Origin: an uncultured Desulfatitalea sp.
GTDB taxonomy: Bacteria > Desulfobacterota > Desulfobacteria > Desulfobacterales > Desulfosarcinaceae
NCBI GenBank assembly: GCA_937868765.1
Contig: CALMNL010000007.1
Span: 62,001-126,000 of the forward strand
DNA length: 64,000 bases
Direction: 5' to 3'
Part shown: one piece after another, positions 30,963-40,064 of the stretch
How the letters are laid out: every line of letters begins with the position of its first letter
How positions within the stretch are numbered: the stretch's first letter is position 1
The notes under the pieces: generated by a model
What the model was told of the DNA's origin: nothing
The model's database searches: none
What the model saw: the letters and a program-made list of their open reading frames with translations, nothing else
Program-made: the position numbers and the translations under genes

Positions 30963-31841
30963 ATGCAAACTCATCTGCAGATCCTGATCAATGACCTGGT
31001 GGATGGTTTTCCCACCCTGCCGGCAGTGGTGAGCCGCGTGATGGCGATCACCGCCGATCCCGACAGCTCCACCAAGGACCTCTACCGCGTCATCCAGGCG
31101 GACCAGGCCCTGACGGTGAACGTCCTCAAGATGGCCAACTCGGTCTTTTACGGGCTGCCCAAGCGGGTCGAGTCACTCCAGCACGCCCTGTCGATCCTGG
31201 GGTACGTGGAGGTGCGCAACCTGGTGATCATGCAGGCGGTTTTCAAGAGCTTCAAGGTCTTGGGCGGCCAAGGCCCCATGGACATCCGGCCTTTCTGGCA
31301 ACATGCGCTGGACGCCGCGCTGGCCGCCGAGCTGATTGGTCGCGGCCCCGCCGCCGGTGACCAAGATTTTTATGTGGCCGGCCTGGTCCACGATATCGGC
31401 AAACTGGTGATCTATATGGCTTTGCCCGAAGCTTACGCCGAGATGGTCAAGGAGGTCGGCCCCTACGACCCTGCCATGTTCGCCATGGAACAGCGCTTTT
31501 TCGGCATAACCCACGAAGAGACCGCCCAACGGGTGTTGCGGCAATGGATGTTCCCGGAGTCGATTCTGGAGGCGGTGGCCTGCCACCATCGCCCGGAAAC
31601 GGCTGCGGATCACCCCGCCGCCGTCTGGGTCGTGCACGCCGCCGACCTTTTGGTACGCTGGGCCGATGCCCTGGATCACGGGGCCGAGACGGAGGCCGCG
31701 GCCCTGGGGCGGCGGCTGCTGGCGCCCGCCCTGGTGAATGCCTTGAAATCCTGGGGTCCAGGCACGCTGGACACGCTGCGCGGCCAGCTGGCCGCTAAAA
31801 AGGCCCAGCAGTCCGATCTGATGACCATGTTTACCGCCTGA
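30963..31841 (+). CDS. HDOD domain protein
   Basis: HDOD protein of 292 residues, start 10 bases after the cyclic-di-GMP protein. The domain covers about 10-215, with PTLPAVVSRVMAITADPDSS, VHDIGKLVIYMALP and ACHHRPE. HDOD proteins are regulators of signalling and lack proven catalysis, although HD residues are kept here. It closes the operon that starts at 24239. A paralogue with the same motifs is encoded at 53276-54163 on the other strand. Confidence 0.88.
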   Translation: MQTHLQILINDLVDGFPTLPAVVSRVMAITADPDSSTKDLYRVIQADQALTVNVLKMANSVFYGLPKRVESLQHALSILGYVEVRNLVIMQAVFKSFKVLGGQGPMDIRPFWQHALDAALAAELIGRGPAAGDQDFYVAGLVHDIGKLVIYMALPEAYAEMVKEVGPYDPAMFAMEQRFFGITHEETAQRVLRQWMFPESILEAVACHHRPETAADHPAAVWVVHAADLLVRWADALDHGAETEAAALGRRLLAPALVNALKSWGPGTLDTLRGQLAAKKAQQSDLMTMFTA

Positions 31842-31851
31842 AGGACGGTGG

Positions 31852-31881
31852 TTGACAGCTTTCCTCCCCCGAACGTATAGT
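31852..31881 (+). promoter_or_regulatory. Sigma-70 promoter for kinase/NtrC unit
   Basis: TTGACA at 31852-31857, an 18-base spacer and TATAGT at 31876-31881: full -35 and 5 of 6 for the -10. It lies just after the HDOD stop and about 113 bases before the next start, so the following kinase operon can be expressed on its own. Confidence 0.6.
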
Positions 31882-31994
31882 TTTCCCAGGGAGCTCTTCC
31901 GCGCGCTGGTGATCGTCGTTTTGAACCGGGTTGCCCGCCGGCGCCCCGCGGCCTTCTGTTCCCAAACGCATGAATCCCTTTCATGGAGGAACCC

Positions 31995-33518
31995 ATGGCC
32001 TCCACAAAAGCCTACGATCACTGCCTGCTGCTCAGGGTGGGGGTCGTGGCCAAAGGCAGTCGCTGCTTGGGCATCATGCGCATGCTGGATGATTTCAAAC
32101 CCAGCGGATTGCGCCTGAAACTCATGGCCCTGGCGCCGGTGAGCAAGTCGATCTCCTGCCTGAAATTCGCCGGCGAAGTGGGGGTTCCCATCTACGACGA
32201 CTACCGCGATATGTGCACCCTGGAAACCCTGGACCTGATCCTGGAGATGACCGGCCGGCCGGATATCCTGGCCCACCTGCAGCACCACAAAGCCCAAGCC
32301 ACAGTGGTCCTGGACCGGCAAGCCTCGATGCTGTTCTTCGACCTGGCCCGCCAATATGAAATGGTGGCCGAGCGGGAGGCCGAGATCGGTTTGGCCACCT
32401 CCTTCGCCTCGGCGTTGCTGGAGGCCTCTCCGGACGGCGTCATGGTCATGGACCGCAATTACCGGATCATCAACTGCAACAACTCGCCGCTGATCACCGG
32501 CGGCAAACCCCGGGAAGCGATCCTGGGCAAGTACTGCTTCGAGGTGATGCACGGCCTGCTCCACCCATGCAGCAGCCACGACCGCTTCTGCCCCACCCAG
32601 GAAACCCTGCGCACCCGGCGGCCGGCCCGGACCATGCACGAAGTCACCACCACCAACGGCGAGCCGCGCGTCCTGCAGATTATCGTCTTTCCCCTGTTCA
32701 ACATGCTGGGCGAGATTGTCCAGTTTGTGGAGATCATCCGGGACATGACCTCGGATTTCAGCGCCCACGACGAACACCGCGCCCAGGCCATCAAGGACGA
32801 CCTGGCGCGGGTGGCCCAGGAAGACCGGTTGACCTCCATCGGCCGGCTGGTGGCCTCGGTGTGCCACGAGATCAACAACCCCATCGCCAGCATCGTCACC
32901 TTCAATAAATTGATCCTCTCCCATATCCGCGACGGTACGATGCCCCCCCAGGGCATGGCCGCCTTCGAGAAATATCTCGACCTTTCGGTCAAGGAGGCCC
33001 TGCGGTGCGGCGAGATCGTCAAGACATTGCTGACCTTTGCCCGCCAGAAGAAAATCGAGGCCGACCACTTCGACCTGCATGAAATGATCAAGACCATCAT
33101 CCTGCTCACCGGCTATCAACTCCAGATGGCCGGCGTCACCGTATCGATCCTGCTGCCCGAAGGCGCTTTCATGGCCTGGGGGGACTGTTCGCTCATGCAG
33201 CAATGCCTGATGAATCTTTTCTTCAACGCCATCGAAGCCATGCCCCACGGCGGCACCCTGACCATCGCGGGCGGCAAGATCGAGAAGGAGAAGCGGGTAT
33301 GGCTCTCCATCGCCGATACCGGCAACGGCATTAAAGCAGAGGATCTGCCGCGCATCTTCGAACCCTTTTATTCCACCAAAGGCCTGAGCAAGGGCGTGGG
33401 GCTTGGGCTTTCGATGGTGTACGGTATCATCCGTGAGCACAACGGCACCATCGAGGTGCAAAGCGAGCCGGGCAAAGGCAGTGCCTTCAAGCTGGTGCTG
33501 CCCACCGGGCCGAGGTAA
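31995..33518 (+). CDS. PAS sensor histidine kinase with Rossmann-like N-terminal domain
   Basis: Cytoplasmic kinase of 507 residues; start 31995 is chosen because GGAGG at 31985-31989 precedes it (ATG 31983 would lack an RBS). Residues about 5-125 look like a dehydrogenase-type Rossmann fold (RVGVVAKGSRCLGIMRML, GVPIYDDYRD) and not a known sensor module. PAS follows (about 140-255, with HPCSSHDRFCPTQ cysteines that could bind a metal or cluster), then DHp with VCHEINNPIASIVTFNK and HATPase with NLFFNAIEAM, DTGNGI and GVGLGLSMVYG. The NtrC-type regulator downstream (62 bases) is the likely partner. Confidence 0.85.
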   Translation: MASTKAYDHCLLLRVGVVAKGSRCLGIMRMLDDFKPSGLRLKLMALAPVSKSISCLKFAGEVGVPIYDDYRDMCTLETLDLILEMTGRPDILAHLQHHKAQATVVLDRQASMLFFDLARQYEMVAEREAEIGLATSFASALLEASPDGVMVMDRNYRIINCNNSPLITGGKPREAILGKYCFEVMHGLLHPCSSHDRFCPTQETLRTRRPARTMHEVTTTNGEPRVLQIIVFPLFNMLGEIVQFVEIIRDMTSDFSAHDEHRAQAIKDDLARVAQEDRLTSIGRLVASVCHEINNPIASIVTFNKLILSHIRDGTMPPQGMAAFEKYLDLSVKEALRCGEIVKTLLTFARQKKIEADHFDLHEMIKTIILLTGYQLQMAGVTVSILLPEGAFMAWGDCSLMQQCLMNLFFNAIEAMPHGGTLTIAGGKIEKEKRVWLSIADTGNGIKAEDLPRIFEPFYSTKGLSKGVGLGLSMVYGIIREHNGTIEVQSEPGKGSAFKLVLPTGPR

Positions 33519-33579
33519 TCGGCGTGCTTTTTTATTCCCTTTCTTCTTCGATCTCCGGCCTGGCCGGAGGGGGGTGGGC

Positions 33580-34932
33580 ATGGTGCGTATGATGAAAGTC
33601 CTGGTAGTGGACGACGAGGAGACAATCTGCGTGGCCCTGGACGCCTGGCTGTCCAAGGAGGGCTATCATGTGGAGACCGCCTGTTCGGGTATGGACGCCC
33701 TGGCGCTGCTGTCGCAGAAGATCTTCGATCTTTACCTGGTGGATATCAAGATGCCGGGGATGGACGGTCTGGACCTCCTGGCCCGCATCCGGGAGCTTCA
33801 GGCCGACGCCACCATCATCATGATCACCGCCCACGGCTCGATCCAGACCGCCGTGGAGGCCATGAAGCGCGGCGCGGCCGACTACCTGTGCAAGCCTTTC
33901 GATCCGGAAACGCTCTCGATGCTGATGGAGCGCGTGGCGGCCACCAAGGCACTGCGCGATGAAAACGTGGCCTTGCGCGGCCAGCTGATGGAGCGGCAGG
34001 AGGCCCTTCTCGACGACTTCGTGGCCCAGTCGGAGGCCATGCACACCATCCTGGCCCAGATCGAAGAGGTGGCGCCCAGCAACGTTCCGGTGCTGATCTC
34101 CGGCGAAACCGGCGTGGGCAAGGACTTGGTGGCCCGGGCCATCCATATGCGCAGCGAACACGCCTACGGACCTTTCGTGGCCATCAATTGCGGCGCCCAG
34201 ACCGAAACGCTGCTGGAGAGCGAGTTGTTCGGCCATGAGCGCGGCGCCTTCACCGGGGCGGTAAAGGCCCAGCGCGGGTGCCTGGAGATGGCCAACAAGG
34301 GGACCCTATTCCTGGATGAGGTGGGGGAGATCAGCCCGCGCATGCAGGTGAGCCTGCTGCGCGCCCTGGAAGAGAAGCGCATCACGCGCATCGGCGGCAG
34401 CCAGCCCATCGAAGCCCATTTCCGCCTGATCAGCGCCACCCACCGCGACCTGCGTCAGTTGATGCGCGAAAATCAGTTTCGGGAAGACTTCTATTACCGC
34501 ATCAATGTCTTTGCCATTCACGTGCCGGCGTTGCGTGAACGGCGGGAGGATATCCCCGTGCTGGCCGATTTCTTTCTGGAGAAGTACGCCCGGGAGACCG
34601 GCAAGCCCATCGAAGGCATCACCCAGAAAGGGATCGGCTTGCTGATGAGTTATCCCTGGCCGGGCAACGTGCGCGAGTTGCGCAACGTGATGGAGCGGGC
34701 CGTGGTGCTCTCCCGCGGGCGCATGATCGGGGCCGAAGAGTTGTGTTTCCTCCAGGGCGGTGGTGAGGTGTGCGATCTGGGCATCCTGACCCTGCGGGAA
34801 GCGGAAATTCGTTACATCAAGGCGGCGCTGGACACCCATGGCGGAAACATCACCAAGGCCGCCCGTCAGCTGGGGATCGACCGGGTGACGCTGGCCAGGA
34901 AAATGAAGCGTTACCACATCGAAAAAGAGTGA
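33580..34932 (+). CDS. Sigma-54-dependent NtrC-type response regulator
   Basis: Regulator of 450 residues from ATG 33580, preceded by GGAGGGGGG. Receiver (VVDDEET, LVDIKMPGMDG) about 1-120; AAA+ (about 145-385) with Walker A GETGVGKD, the sigma-54-contacting GAFTGA loop, GTLFLDEVGEI and the arginine finger region; FIS-type HTH at the C-terminus (GNITKAARQLGIDRVTLARK). Phosphorylation by the kinase encoded just upstream should let it activate sigma-54 promoters. Its target genes are not evident; the archaemetzincin gene immediately follows. Confidence 0.92.
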   Translation: MVRMMKVLVVDDEETICVALDAWLSKEGYHVETACSGMDALALLSQKIFDLYLVDIKMPGMDGLDLLARIRELQADATIIMITAHGSIQTAVEAMKRGAADYLCKPFDPETLSMLMERVAATKALRDENVALRGQLMERQEALLDDFVAQSEAMHTILAQIEEVAPSNVPVLISGETGVGKDLVARAIHMRSEHAYGPFVAINCGAQTETLLESELFGHERGAFTGAVKAQRGCLEMANKGTLFLDEVGEISPRMQVSLLRALEEKRITRIGGSQPIEAHFRLISATHRDLRQLMRENQFREDFYYRINVFAIHVPALRERREDIPVLADFFLEKYARETGKPIEGITQKGIGLLMSYPWPGNVRELRNVMERAVVLSRGRMIGAEELCFLQGGGEVCDLGILTLREAEIRYIKAALDTHGGNITKAARQLGIDRVTLARKMKRYHIEKE

Positions 34933-34961
34933 CGTCGAAAGCGGAGCGCTGAAAGAAGAAC

Positions 34962-35504
34962 GTGGAAGTCAACCCAAACTCCCGGCCGCATCTGGATCTG
35001 ATCCCCCTGGGCAACCTGGATCCGCTGGCGGTTTCCATCATGGGCGCGCATCTGCAGGCCGTGCTGGGGCTGCGTACCCAAATCCACCCGGTACGAAGCA
35101 ATCCCGAATATGCCTTCATGGCCATGCGCAATCAGTTCGACGCTTCCAAGATCATCAAGGCGCTCGCGACCGAAACCGACGGGGCACCGTTCAAATTGGG
35201 GGTGCTGCAGAGCGATCTGAGCATTCCCATTTTGACCTATGTGTACGGCGAGTCCCAGTTGGGCGGCAAGGCGGCCGTCGTCTCCCTGCACCGGCTCTTC
35301 GACATCGACCGCCAGTTGGTGTATCAGCGCGCCGCAAAGATCGGTGTCCACGAGGTGGGGCACCTGCTGGGGTTGGAGCATTGCTGGCAAGCCGGTTGCC
35401 TGATGCGCTTCAGCAAGCAGCTGGAGCAGTTGGACCGGCTTGCCCTCGACTTCTGCGATGCGTGCCGCTATGAGATCGTGCGGCGTTTGAAGGCCATCAG
35501 CTAA
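34962..35504 (+). CDS. amzA: Archaemetzincin family metalloprotease
   Basis: Protein of 180 residues, GTG start at 34962. The zinc motif is HEVGHLLGLEHC, followed by CLM and CDAC: the HExxHxxGx3CxxxxCxM...CxxC signature of archaemetzincins, which combine a catalytic and a structural zinc site. Length fits the family (about 180). No signal peptide, so cytoplasmic. It starts 29 bases after the NtrC-type gene, likely in its operon. The 3' end overlaps the convergent GcvH-like gene by 8 bases. Natural substrates of the family are unknown. Confidence 0.88.
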   Translation: MEVNPNSRPHLDLIPLGNLDPLAVSIMGAHLQAVLGLRTQIHPVRSNPEYAFMAMRNQFDASKIIKALATETDGAPFKLGVLQSDLSIPILTYVYGESQLGGKAAVVSLHRLFDIDRQLVYQRAAKIGVHEVGHLLGLEHCWQAGCLMRFSKQLEQLDRLALDFCDACRYEIVRRLKAIS

Positions 35505-36441
35505 CAGTCCGTTTCAAGCGAAGCTCAGCCAGGAACGACCTCACCAGCCGGTTCCAGTCCGCATGGGGTACCGTGCCGAAGATGTCGCGCACGATCTCGC
35601 CGCCGGTGGCCGCCAGGCGGTAGCCCGTCTCTTCGCTGAGCAGGGTGGTCAGACGGGTGGCCTCATCGTCCATCCAGGCCAGGCTTTCATCCCCGTAAAG
35701 CAGGTTCTTCAGATTCTTGCGCAGATTGGTGGGCTGAATCACCATCAACCAGCCATCGCCGTAGGGATCCCGGTTGGCGGCTTCGGGCACAGCGCCGATC
35801 CTGGGATTGACCGCCAGCACCTTGCCGTCGATGGGGCTCAAGGCTTCGGCGCGATGATTGCCCCGGCGCAGTGTGGCTTGCGGCAGGCTTTGCGCCACCA
35901 CTTCACCCAGCTTGGGCAGTTCGATGCCATCCAGAGGACCCAGCATGCGCGCGGCAAAATCATCCAGGCCGATGCGCACGCGGCCGCCGTATTCCACCCG
36001 CGCCCAGGCATGATGATGATGGTAGTAGTAATCCCGCGCCACGTCGAAGCCGGCGGCATGGTCGCAAGCCGGGGCGCTCAGCCGCGGCGTGAAGGCCGTA
36101 TCTTCGATCATCTGGTCGTACGGGCACTGTACACAGTTGTAGCCGTGGCCGCAGAGTTTGTAAGTGACCCGACCGCTGAGCATGTGGCGGCACTTGAGTT
36201 GGTTCATCAGCATGCGCAGCCGCACCGGGCGGGGATCGATGCCGGTACCATGCGCCTGATGCTCACGCTCACGGGTTTCGAAGTCGGCCTGGACTTTCTG
36301 GTCGAAGGCACAGCCCAGGCAGTCGAAGGCATTCATGCACTTCACGGGTTTGACGACGCCGGCCCGGCTCCACACGCATTGATCGTTGGCCAAGCCGAAG
36401 ACATTGGGATTTACCATCTTTTTGATTTCTCGCTCAGCCAT
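35497..36441 (-). CDS. GcvH-like domain protein with Cys-rich N-terminus, lipoyl lysine missing
   Basis: Protein of 314 residues. The N-terminal half (about 1-120) has ten cysteines in CVWS, CMNAFDCLGCAFDQ, KCRHML and LCGHGYNCVQCPYDQ, suggestive of Fe-S or zinc sites. Residues about 140-255 align to glycine cleavage H-protein: YYYHHHHAWARVEYGGRVRIGLDDFAARMLG, ALSPIDGKVLAVN and NRDPYGDGWLMVIQP. In H-protein the lipoyl lysine lies seven residues before the APVSG-like motif; here that stretch is NHRAEAL, so no lysine is available. It cannot be a normal glycine-cleavage carrier. The C-terminal helix region is family-specific. Function unknown. Confidence 0.75.
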   Translation of the reverse strand: MAEREIKKMVNPNVFGLANDQCVWSRAGVVKPVKCMNAFDCLGCAFDQKVQADFETREREHQAHGTGIDPRPVRLRMLMNQLKCRHMLSGRVTYKLCGHGYNCVQCPYDQMIEDTAFTPRLSAPACDHAAGFDVARDYYYHHHHAWARVEYGGRVRIGLDDFAARMLGPLDGIELPKLGEVVAQSLPQATLRRGNHRAEALSPIDGKVLAVNPRIGAVPEAANRDPYGDGWLMVIQPTNLRKNLKNLLYGDESLAWMDDEATRLTTLLSEETGYRLAATGGEIVRDIFGTVPHADWNRLVRSFLAELRLKRTVS

Positions 36442-36654
36442 GACGACTCCTTTCGGTTACGGGTTCTTGGGGTTGGTTGCCATCTAAGAGAGCAGGAACC
36501 GGGCCAACTCGCCGCGGTCTTCGCCATCAGATTTCAACATAATGAAATTATATGGAATTAATCTTATTCGAGAGGGTCTGAGGCATCTTGCCGCAGAGCT
36601 GTGCAATGATGCAAACCGACCCAATTGGAGCGGGCTGTTGCTGAAATATACATG

Positions 36655-36682
36655 ATTTTAATATGATAACCATATGATGCAA
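36655..36682 (-). promoter_or_regulatory. Candidate sigma-70 promoter of GcvH-like gene
   Basis: On the minus strand TTGCAT (36677-36682), 16-base spacer, TAAAAT (36655-36660). The -35 lies inside one of three TTGCATCA repeats, two of which are exactly 20 bases apart. The leader to the start at 36441 would be about 200 bases. Confidence 0.4.
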
Positions 36683-36725
36683 AACGCCACACGCTGATGC
36701 AAGCCGCATCACCCTGTTCTGAGCT

Positions 36726-36762
36726 AAAAAAAGGCCGCGCCCAAATGCTTCCGGGCGCGGCC
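36726..36762 (-). terminator. Intrinsic terminator of the chemoreceptor operon
   Basis: Read on the minus strand: stem GGCCGCGCCC (36753-36762) and GGGCGCGGCC (36733-36742), 10-base loop, then seven T (36726-36732). A textbook Rho-independent terminator about 55 bases after the chemoreceptor stop. Confidence 0.9.
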
Positions 36763-36816
36763 TGTACCCCTCCGCCTGAACTTCTACCACTTCGCTCTTT
36801 TGTCTTCGGTTTCTCC

Positions 36817-38505
36817 CTAAACCTTGAAACGGCCCATCATCTCATTCAGCTGATCGGCCAGCTGCTTCAGATCCAGGGCACTGGCATTGACCTGGGAGCA
36901 ACGGTTGGACATGTCGCCCACCCCCTGGTTGATGCCGGCGATCTCTTCGGCGATGTCCGTGGAGACCGACGAGCTCTGGGCCACGTTCTGGTTGACTTCA
37001 TTGAGACCGGACGAAGCCTGGGCCACGTTGGCGGCGATATCCTTGGTGGCCGTGGATTGTTCTTCGGTGGCCGAAGAGATGGTCGAGACGATTTCATTGA
37101 TATCGTTGATCACCTTCGAGATGTGGCCGATCTGGCCGATGGTCTCCTGGGTCGAGCCCTGGACGCCGGCGATCTGGGCCTTGATCTCCTGGGTGGCGGC
37201 CGCCGTCTGGCGGGCCAGCTCCTTGATCTCGTTGGCCACCACGGCGAATCCCTTGCCGGCCTCGCCGGCCCGGGCGGCCTCGATGGTGGCGTTGAGCGCC
37301 AGCAGGTTGGTCTGTTCGGAAATCTCGGTAATGACCTCCGTCACCTTGCTGATCGACTTGGCCGCCTCGCCCAGCTGATCCATCTTGGAAGAGGTCTGCT
37401 TGGTCTGGTGGACCGCATCGCCGGTGATGGTGCGGGCTTTTTCGGTGTGCACGGCGATCTCGGCGATGGTGCTGCCCATCTGTTCGGTGGCCGAGGAGAC
37501 CGACGACATGTTGGTGGAGGCCTGCTCCATGGCCGCGGCCACGGAATTGATGTTGGTGCTCATCTCTTCGGCGGCGGTGGCCACGGCGTTGGATTTGCCG
37601 GCCATGGCGTCGGCGCCCTGGGTCATGTCCTCGGAGATGGTGGTCAGGGTCTCGGCCGAGCGGCCCAGGGTCTGGGCGCCGGCGGTGATTCGACGCACCA
37701 TGTCCTGCAGTTTTTCCAGGAAGGTGTTGAGCCACCTGCAGAGTTCGCCCACCTCGTCCTGGCTTTTCACCGCCAGGCGCTTGGTAAGGTCCCCTTCGCC
37801 CTCGGCGATGTCCTTGAGGCCGGCCACGGCGGCATTCAGCGGCCGGGTGATGGCGGCACCGATGCCCGTGGCCAGGCCCAGGCCCACCGCCAGGGCGGCC
37901 ACCACCATGAGGACAAACCACATCACGGTCCGGCTGTAGATGACTTCGGCGTCTGTGTTGGCCGCATGGGCGGCATTCAGCTCCATCTCGGTCAGTTGAT
38001 CCAGAAAATCGCGCATGTGTTCGAAGTGTTCTTTGGCTTTTCCGAGGGTCAGGTCCAGGGCCAGGCGCCGGCCTTCCCGGGTATCCTGCCTGCGGCTGTC
38101 GACGACCTGTCGTGAGATGGTCTGCCATTGGGTCCGGGCCGCATCGTACTGGGTCATGAGGGCCCGTTTCTGATCGGTGGCGGGAAAAGCCTTGTATTTG
38201 TCCCAGCGCTCCAGGGATTGCTTCAGATTGGTTTCGTACTCCTGGAGCAGTTGTTTGAACGTATCCGAATTGACATCGGCGAACACCATGGAGCGTTCGG
38301 CCACAAGCAACTGCTGCAGATCACGGTCGGTCTCGATCAAATAGTCGATGCTCGGCAGGCGCACGGCGAAGATCTCGTCCAGATAGGCATCGGTCCTGTG
38401 GATACCGGAATAGCCGGTCCAGCCGATAATCCCCATGAACAGGAGCATCACCGCGAATCCAAGGGTCAGCTTGCGGCCGATGGTCAAACGGTTAAACCAT
38501 TGCAT
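36817..38505 (-). CDS. Methyl-accepting chemotaxis protein
   Basis: Chemoreceptor of 562 residues. Membrane segment about 12-32, a periplasmic four-helix-bundle-type domain (about 33-188), membrane segment about 192-214, HAMP (about 215-268, [15 protein letters not shown]), then the coiled signalling domain with the conserved tip [16 protein letters not shown] and [15 protein letters not shown]. The tip contacts CheA/CheW. Start 38505 has AAAGGA upstream. It is 64 bases downstream of a gene for a periplasmic Cache protein and followed by a strong terminator, so the two form a two-gene operon. The ligand is unknown. Confidence 0.92.
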   Translation of the reverse strand: MQWFNRLTIGRKLTLGFAVMLLFMGIIGWTGYSGIHRTDAYLDEIFAVRLPSIDYLIETDRDLQQLLVAERSMVFADVNSDTFKQLLQEYETNLKQSLERWDKYKAFPATDQKRALMTQYDAARTQWQTISRQVVDSRRQDTREGRRLALDLTLGKAKEHFEHMRDFLDQLTEMELNAAHAANTDAEVIYSRTVMWFVLMVVAALAVGLGLATGIGAAITRPLNAAVAGLKDIAEGEGDLTKRLAVKSQDEVGELCRWLNTFLEKLQDMVRRITAGAQTLGRSAETLTTISEDMTQGADAMAGKSNAVATAAEEMSTNINSVAAAMEQASTNMSSVSSATEQMGSTIAEIAVHTEKARTITGDAVHQTKQTSSKMDQLGEAAKSISKVTEVITEISEQTNLLALNATIEAARAGEAGKGFAVVANEIKELARQTAAATQEIKAQIAGVQGSTQETIGQIGHISKVINDINEIVSTISSATEEQSTATKDIAANVAQASSGLNEVNQNVAQSSSVSTDIAEEIAGINQGVGDMSNRCSQVNASALDLKQLADQLNEMMGRFKV

Positions 38506-38569
38506 TTATTTTTTCCTTTCTGTTTCAATTTACTTCCCGGTCGTGATGCTCCCTGGGATTGCGTCTTGA

Positions 38570-39130
38570 TTACGGCACCTTGTCCACATCGATGCCGATG
38601 GTGATGGCGCCGATGGCCTTGTCGCCGTCCATCACCGGCACCGAGACCTGCACCAGGTAGGCCTGGGCGCTCTCGTCGAATTTAACGGCATCCACGAACA
38701 CGGCGCCGCTGCCGCCGTTGAACGATTTCTGGAACTTGGCTTCATCCCCCTGCCAGTAGTCCGAGGTTTTGTCGGTCATGGCCACGTTGGCCCCCTGGTT
38801 GTCCATGACGAAGATTTCGGCGAAGTAGGGCGCCGAGTTCTGTATGCCGTGCAGGAAATTGCCGCACTCCGACGTCATCAGGGCTTTCATGTCTTCGTTG
38901 ATGCCGGGGGTGGCCATCCATTTGGCATCCAGGGCCTTGATCTGTTCCGGGGTTTTGCCCTTGGCGTTTTCGGCCTTCACCGCGGCCACGATGACCGGGT
39001 CTTTGCCGTAGGCGGCCAGCTGGCTCTGAGCCAGATCCTTGACCTTCTGGGGGGCCTCCTCGGCCCAAACCAGCGCCGCCGTCGCGAACAGCAAGAGGGT
39101 GCTCAACGCGAGCGATAGATATCTTTTCAT
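38570..39130 (-). CDS. Exported single-Cache domain protein
   Basis: Protein of 186 residues with a Sec signal peptide (about 1-23, cleaved after VWA) and no membrane anchor. The body fits a soluble Cache-type sensor fold: IFVMDNQGANVAMTDKTSDYWQGDE and the C-terminal VSVPVMDGDKAIGAITIGID, normally seen as the extracytoplasmic part of chemoreceptors. AAAGGAG precedes the start. Encoded directly upstream of a chemoreceptor whose own periplasmic part is a four-helix bundle, so it may be a detached ligand-binding subunit of that receptor. That role is inferred. Confidence 0.8.
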   Translation of the reverse strand: MKRYLSLALSTLLLFATAALVWAEEAPQKVKDLAQSQLAAYGKDPVIVAAVKAENAKGKTPEQIKALDAKWMATPGINEDMKALMTSECGNFLHGIQNSAPYFAEIFVMDNQGANVAMTDKTSDYWQGDEAKFQKSFNGGSGAVFVDAVKFDESAQAYLVQVSVPVMDGDKAIGAITIGIDVDKVP

Positions 39131-39363
39131 GTCGATTCTCCTTTTCCGGACTGCCGGAAAAAACTTTCAACGAATCTGGCAAGCGCCGTCCAAGGGAATG
39201 AGGCAGATTACCACTCCTGTGCTGCCTTCAGGATGGGAGCGCAGGGGATGGCGTCCACGGGGGCGAAGAACGTCGCTTCCGATGGCAATATCGAACCATC
39301 GGCCCAAAACTTGAGCCCGGGATTAAGTCTGGCGGGTAAAAAGCTGGGATAAGGGGTGAGTGG

Positions 39364-39546
39364 TTATGCCTTCGGGTTGTCGTTCAGCTTGTCCGGCTCT
39401 TTGGTCTCCGGCTCTTTGGTCGCCCGGCGGAAATTGCTGATGGCCTTGCCCAGGCCGCCGCCGATCTCGGGGAGTTTGCCCGCGCCGAAGATAATCAGGA
39501 TGATCACCAGGATAATGATGAGTTCGGGGATGCCGATGCCAAACAT
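39364..39546 (-). CDS. tatA: Twin-arginine translocase TatA/TatE subunit
   Basis: Protein of 60 residues: [20 protein letters not shown] transmembrane helix, then [20 protein letters not shown] amphipathic helix and a charged tail, the standard TatA layout. GGAGG precedes ATG 39546. It forms the Tat pore for folded exported proteins, such as the RRQFIK-bearing aldo/keto reductase at 62457-63704. It follows the Cys-rich gene at 39576 by 29 bases in the same direction. TatB and TatC are not in the window. Confidence 0.92.
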   Translation of the reverse strand: MFGIGIPELIIILVIILIIFGAGKLPEIGGGLGKAISNFRRATKEPETKEPDKLNDNPKA

Positions 39547-39575
39547 GGGATGCCTCCAACTTTCTTTGAATGCGA

Positions 39576-39983
39576 TCAATCACAGGGGGGATCGTCGGAC
39601 CCCATTTCATCGAGCAGCCGACGAAACTCCTTGGATCGCAGGTACTGATCCACGGCGCTCTGGTATTCGATCCAGGCATGCCAGGCCCTGATCCAGTGAT
39701 GGTTGTGCCAGTAGGCCTGCGGATCGCCTTCGCCTTGCAGACGGTGGATATAGTCCACATACTCTTCGGCACATCCGGGGCAGAAATGGTAGGGGATCCT
39801 GGGGTTTGCCGTTTGATCTGCCTGAGTGCCGAGCAACGATGCGCCGCAACGCTCGCATTTGGAAGCGCAGTTGGCGCAGTGAAAAACCTTGAGCACCGAA
39901 CGGATTTTCTGTCGCCGCTGGGCGGCGGCTTTCTGGGCCGAGGTGATTTTCAGCTTTTCGGTCAGTGGAATGATTTTGCTCAT
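39576..39983 (-). CDS. Cys-rich zinc-ribbon-like protein of unknown function
   Basis: Protein of 135 residues from the ATG at 39983 (an upstream in-frame start lacks family-like sequence). The middle carries [14 protein letters not shown] and [11 protein letters not shown], two pairs of CXXC-type knuckles that should bind zinc or iron. The C-terminal half is rich in Trp/His/Tyr ([18 protein letters not shown]). I do not recognise a named family. It is co-directional with tatA, suggesting co-expression. The acidic C-terminus ends SDDPPCD. Confidence 0.7.
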   Translation of the reverse strand: MSKIIPLTEKLKITSAQKAAAQRRQKIRSVLKVFHCANCASKCERCGASLLGTQADQTANPRIPYHFCPGCAEEYVDYIHRLQGEGDPQAYWHNHHWIRAWHAWIEYQSAVDQYLRSKEFRRLLDEMGSDDPPCD

Positions 39984-40064
39984 GCGTTTTCTCGTCGGCG
40001 CCCAACTTTCATCGTGTAGCCGGGTATAACACCCCCCACCCATAGTGTCAATCTGGGCAACTGT

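Larger units (their letters stand above)
36442..36816. other. Intergenic region of 375 bases with promoter and terminator
   Basis: Lies between the GcvH-like gene (starting 36441, minus) and the chemoreceptor gene (ending 36817, minus). Contains the chemoreceptor terminator (36726-36762), a promoter candidate (36655-36682) and three direct copies of TTGCATCA read on the minus strand (36607-36614, 36675-36682, 36695-36702). The rest is AT-rich without a gene. Confidence 0.6.
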
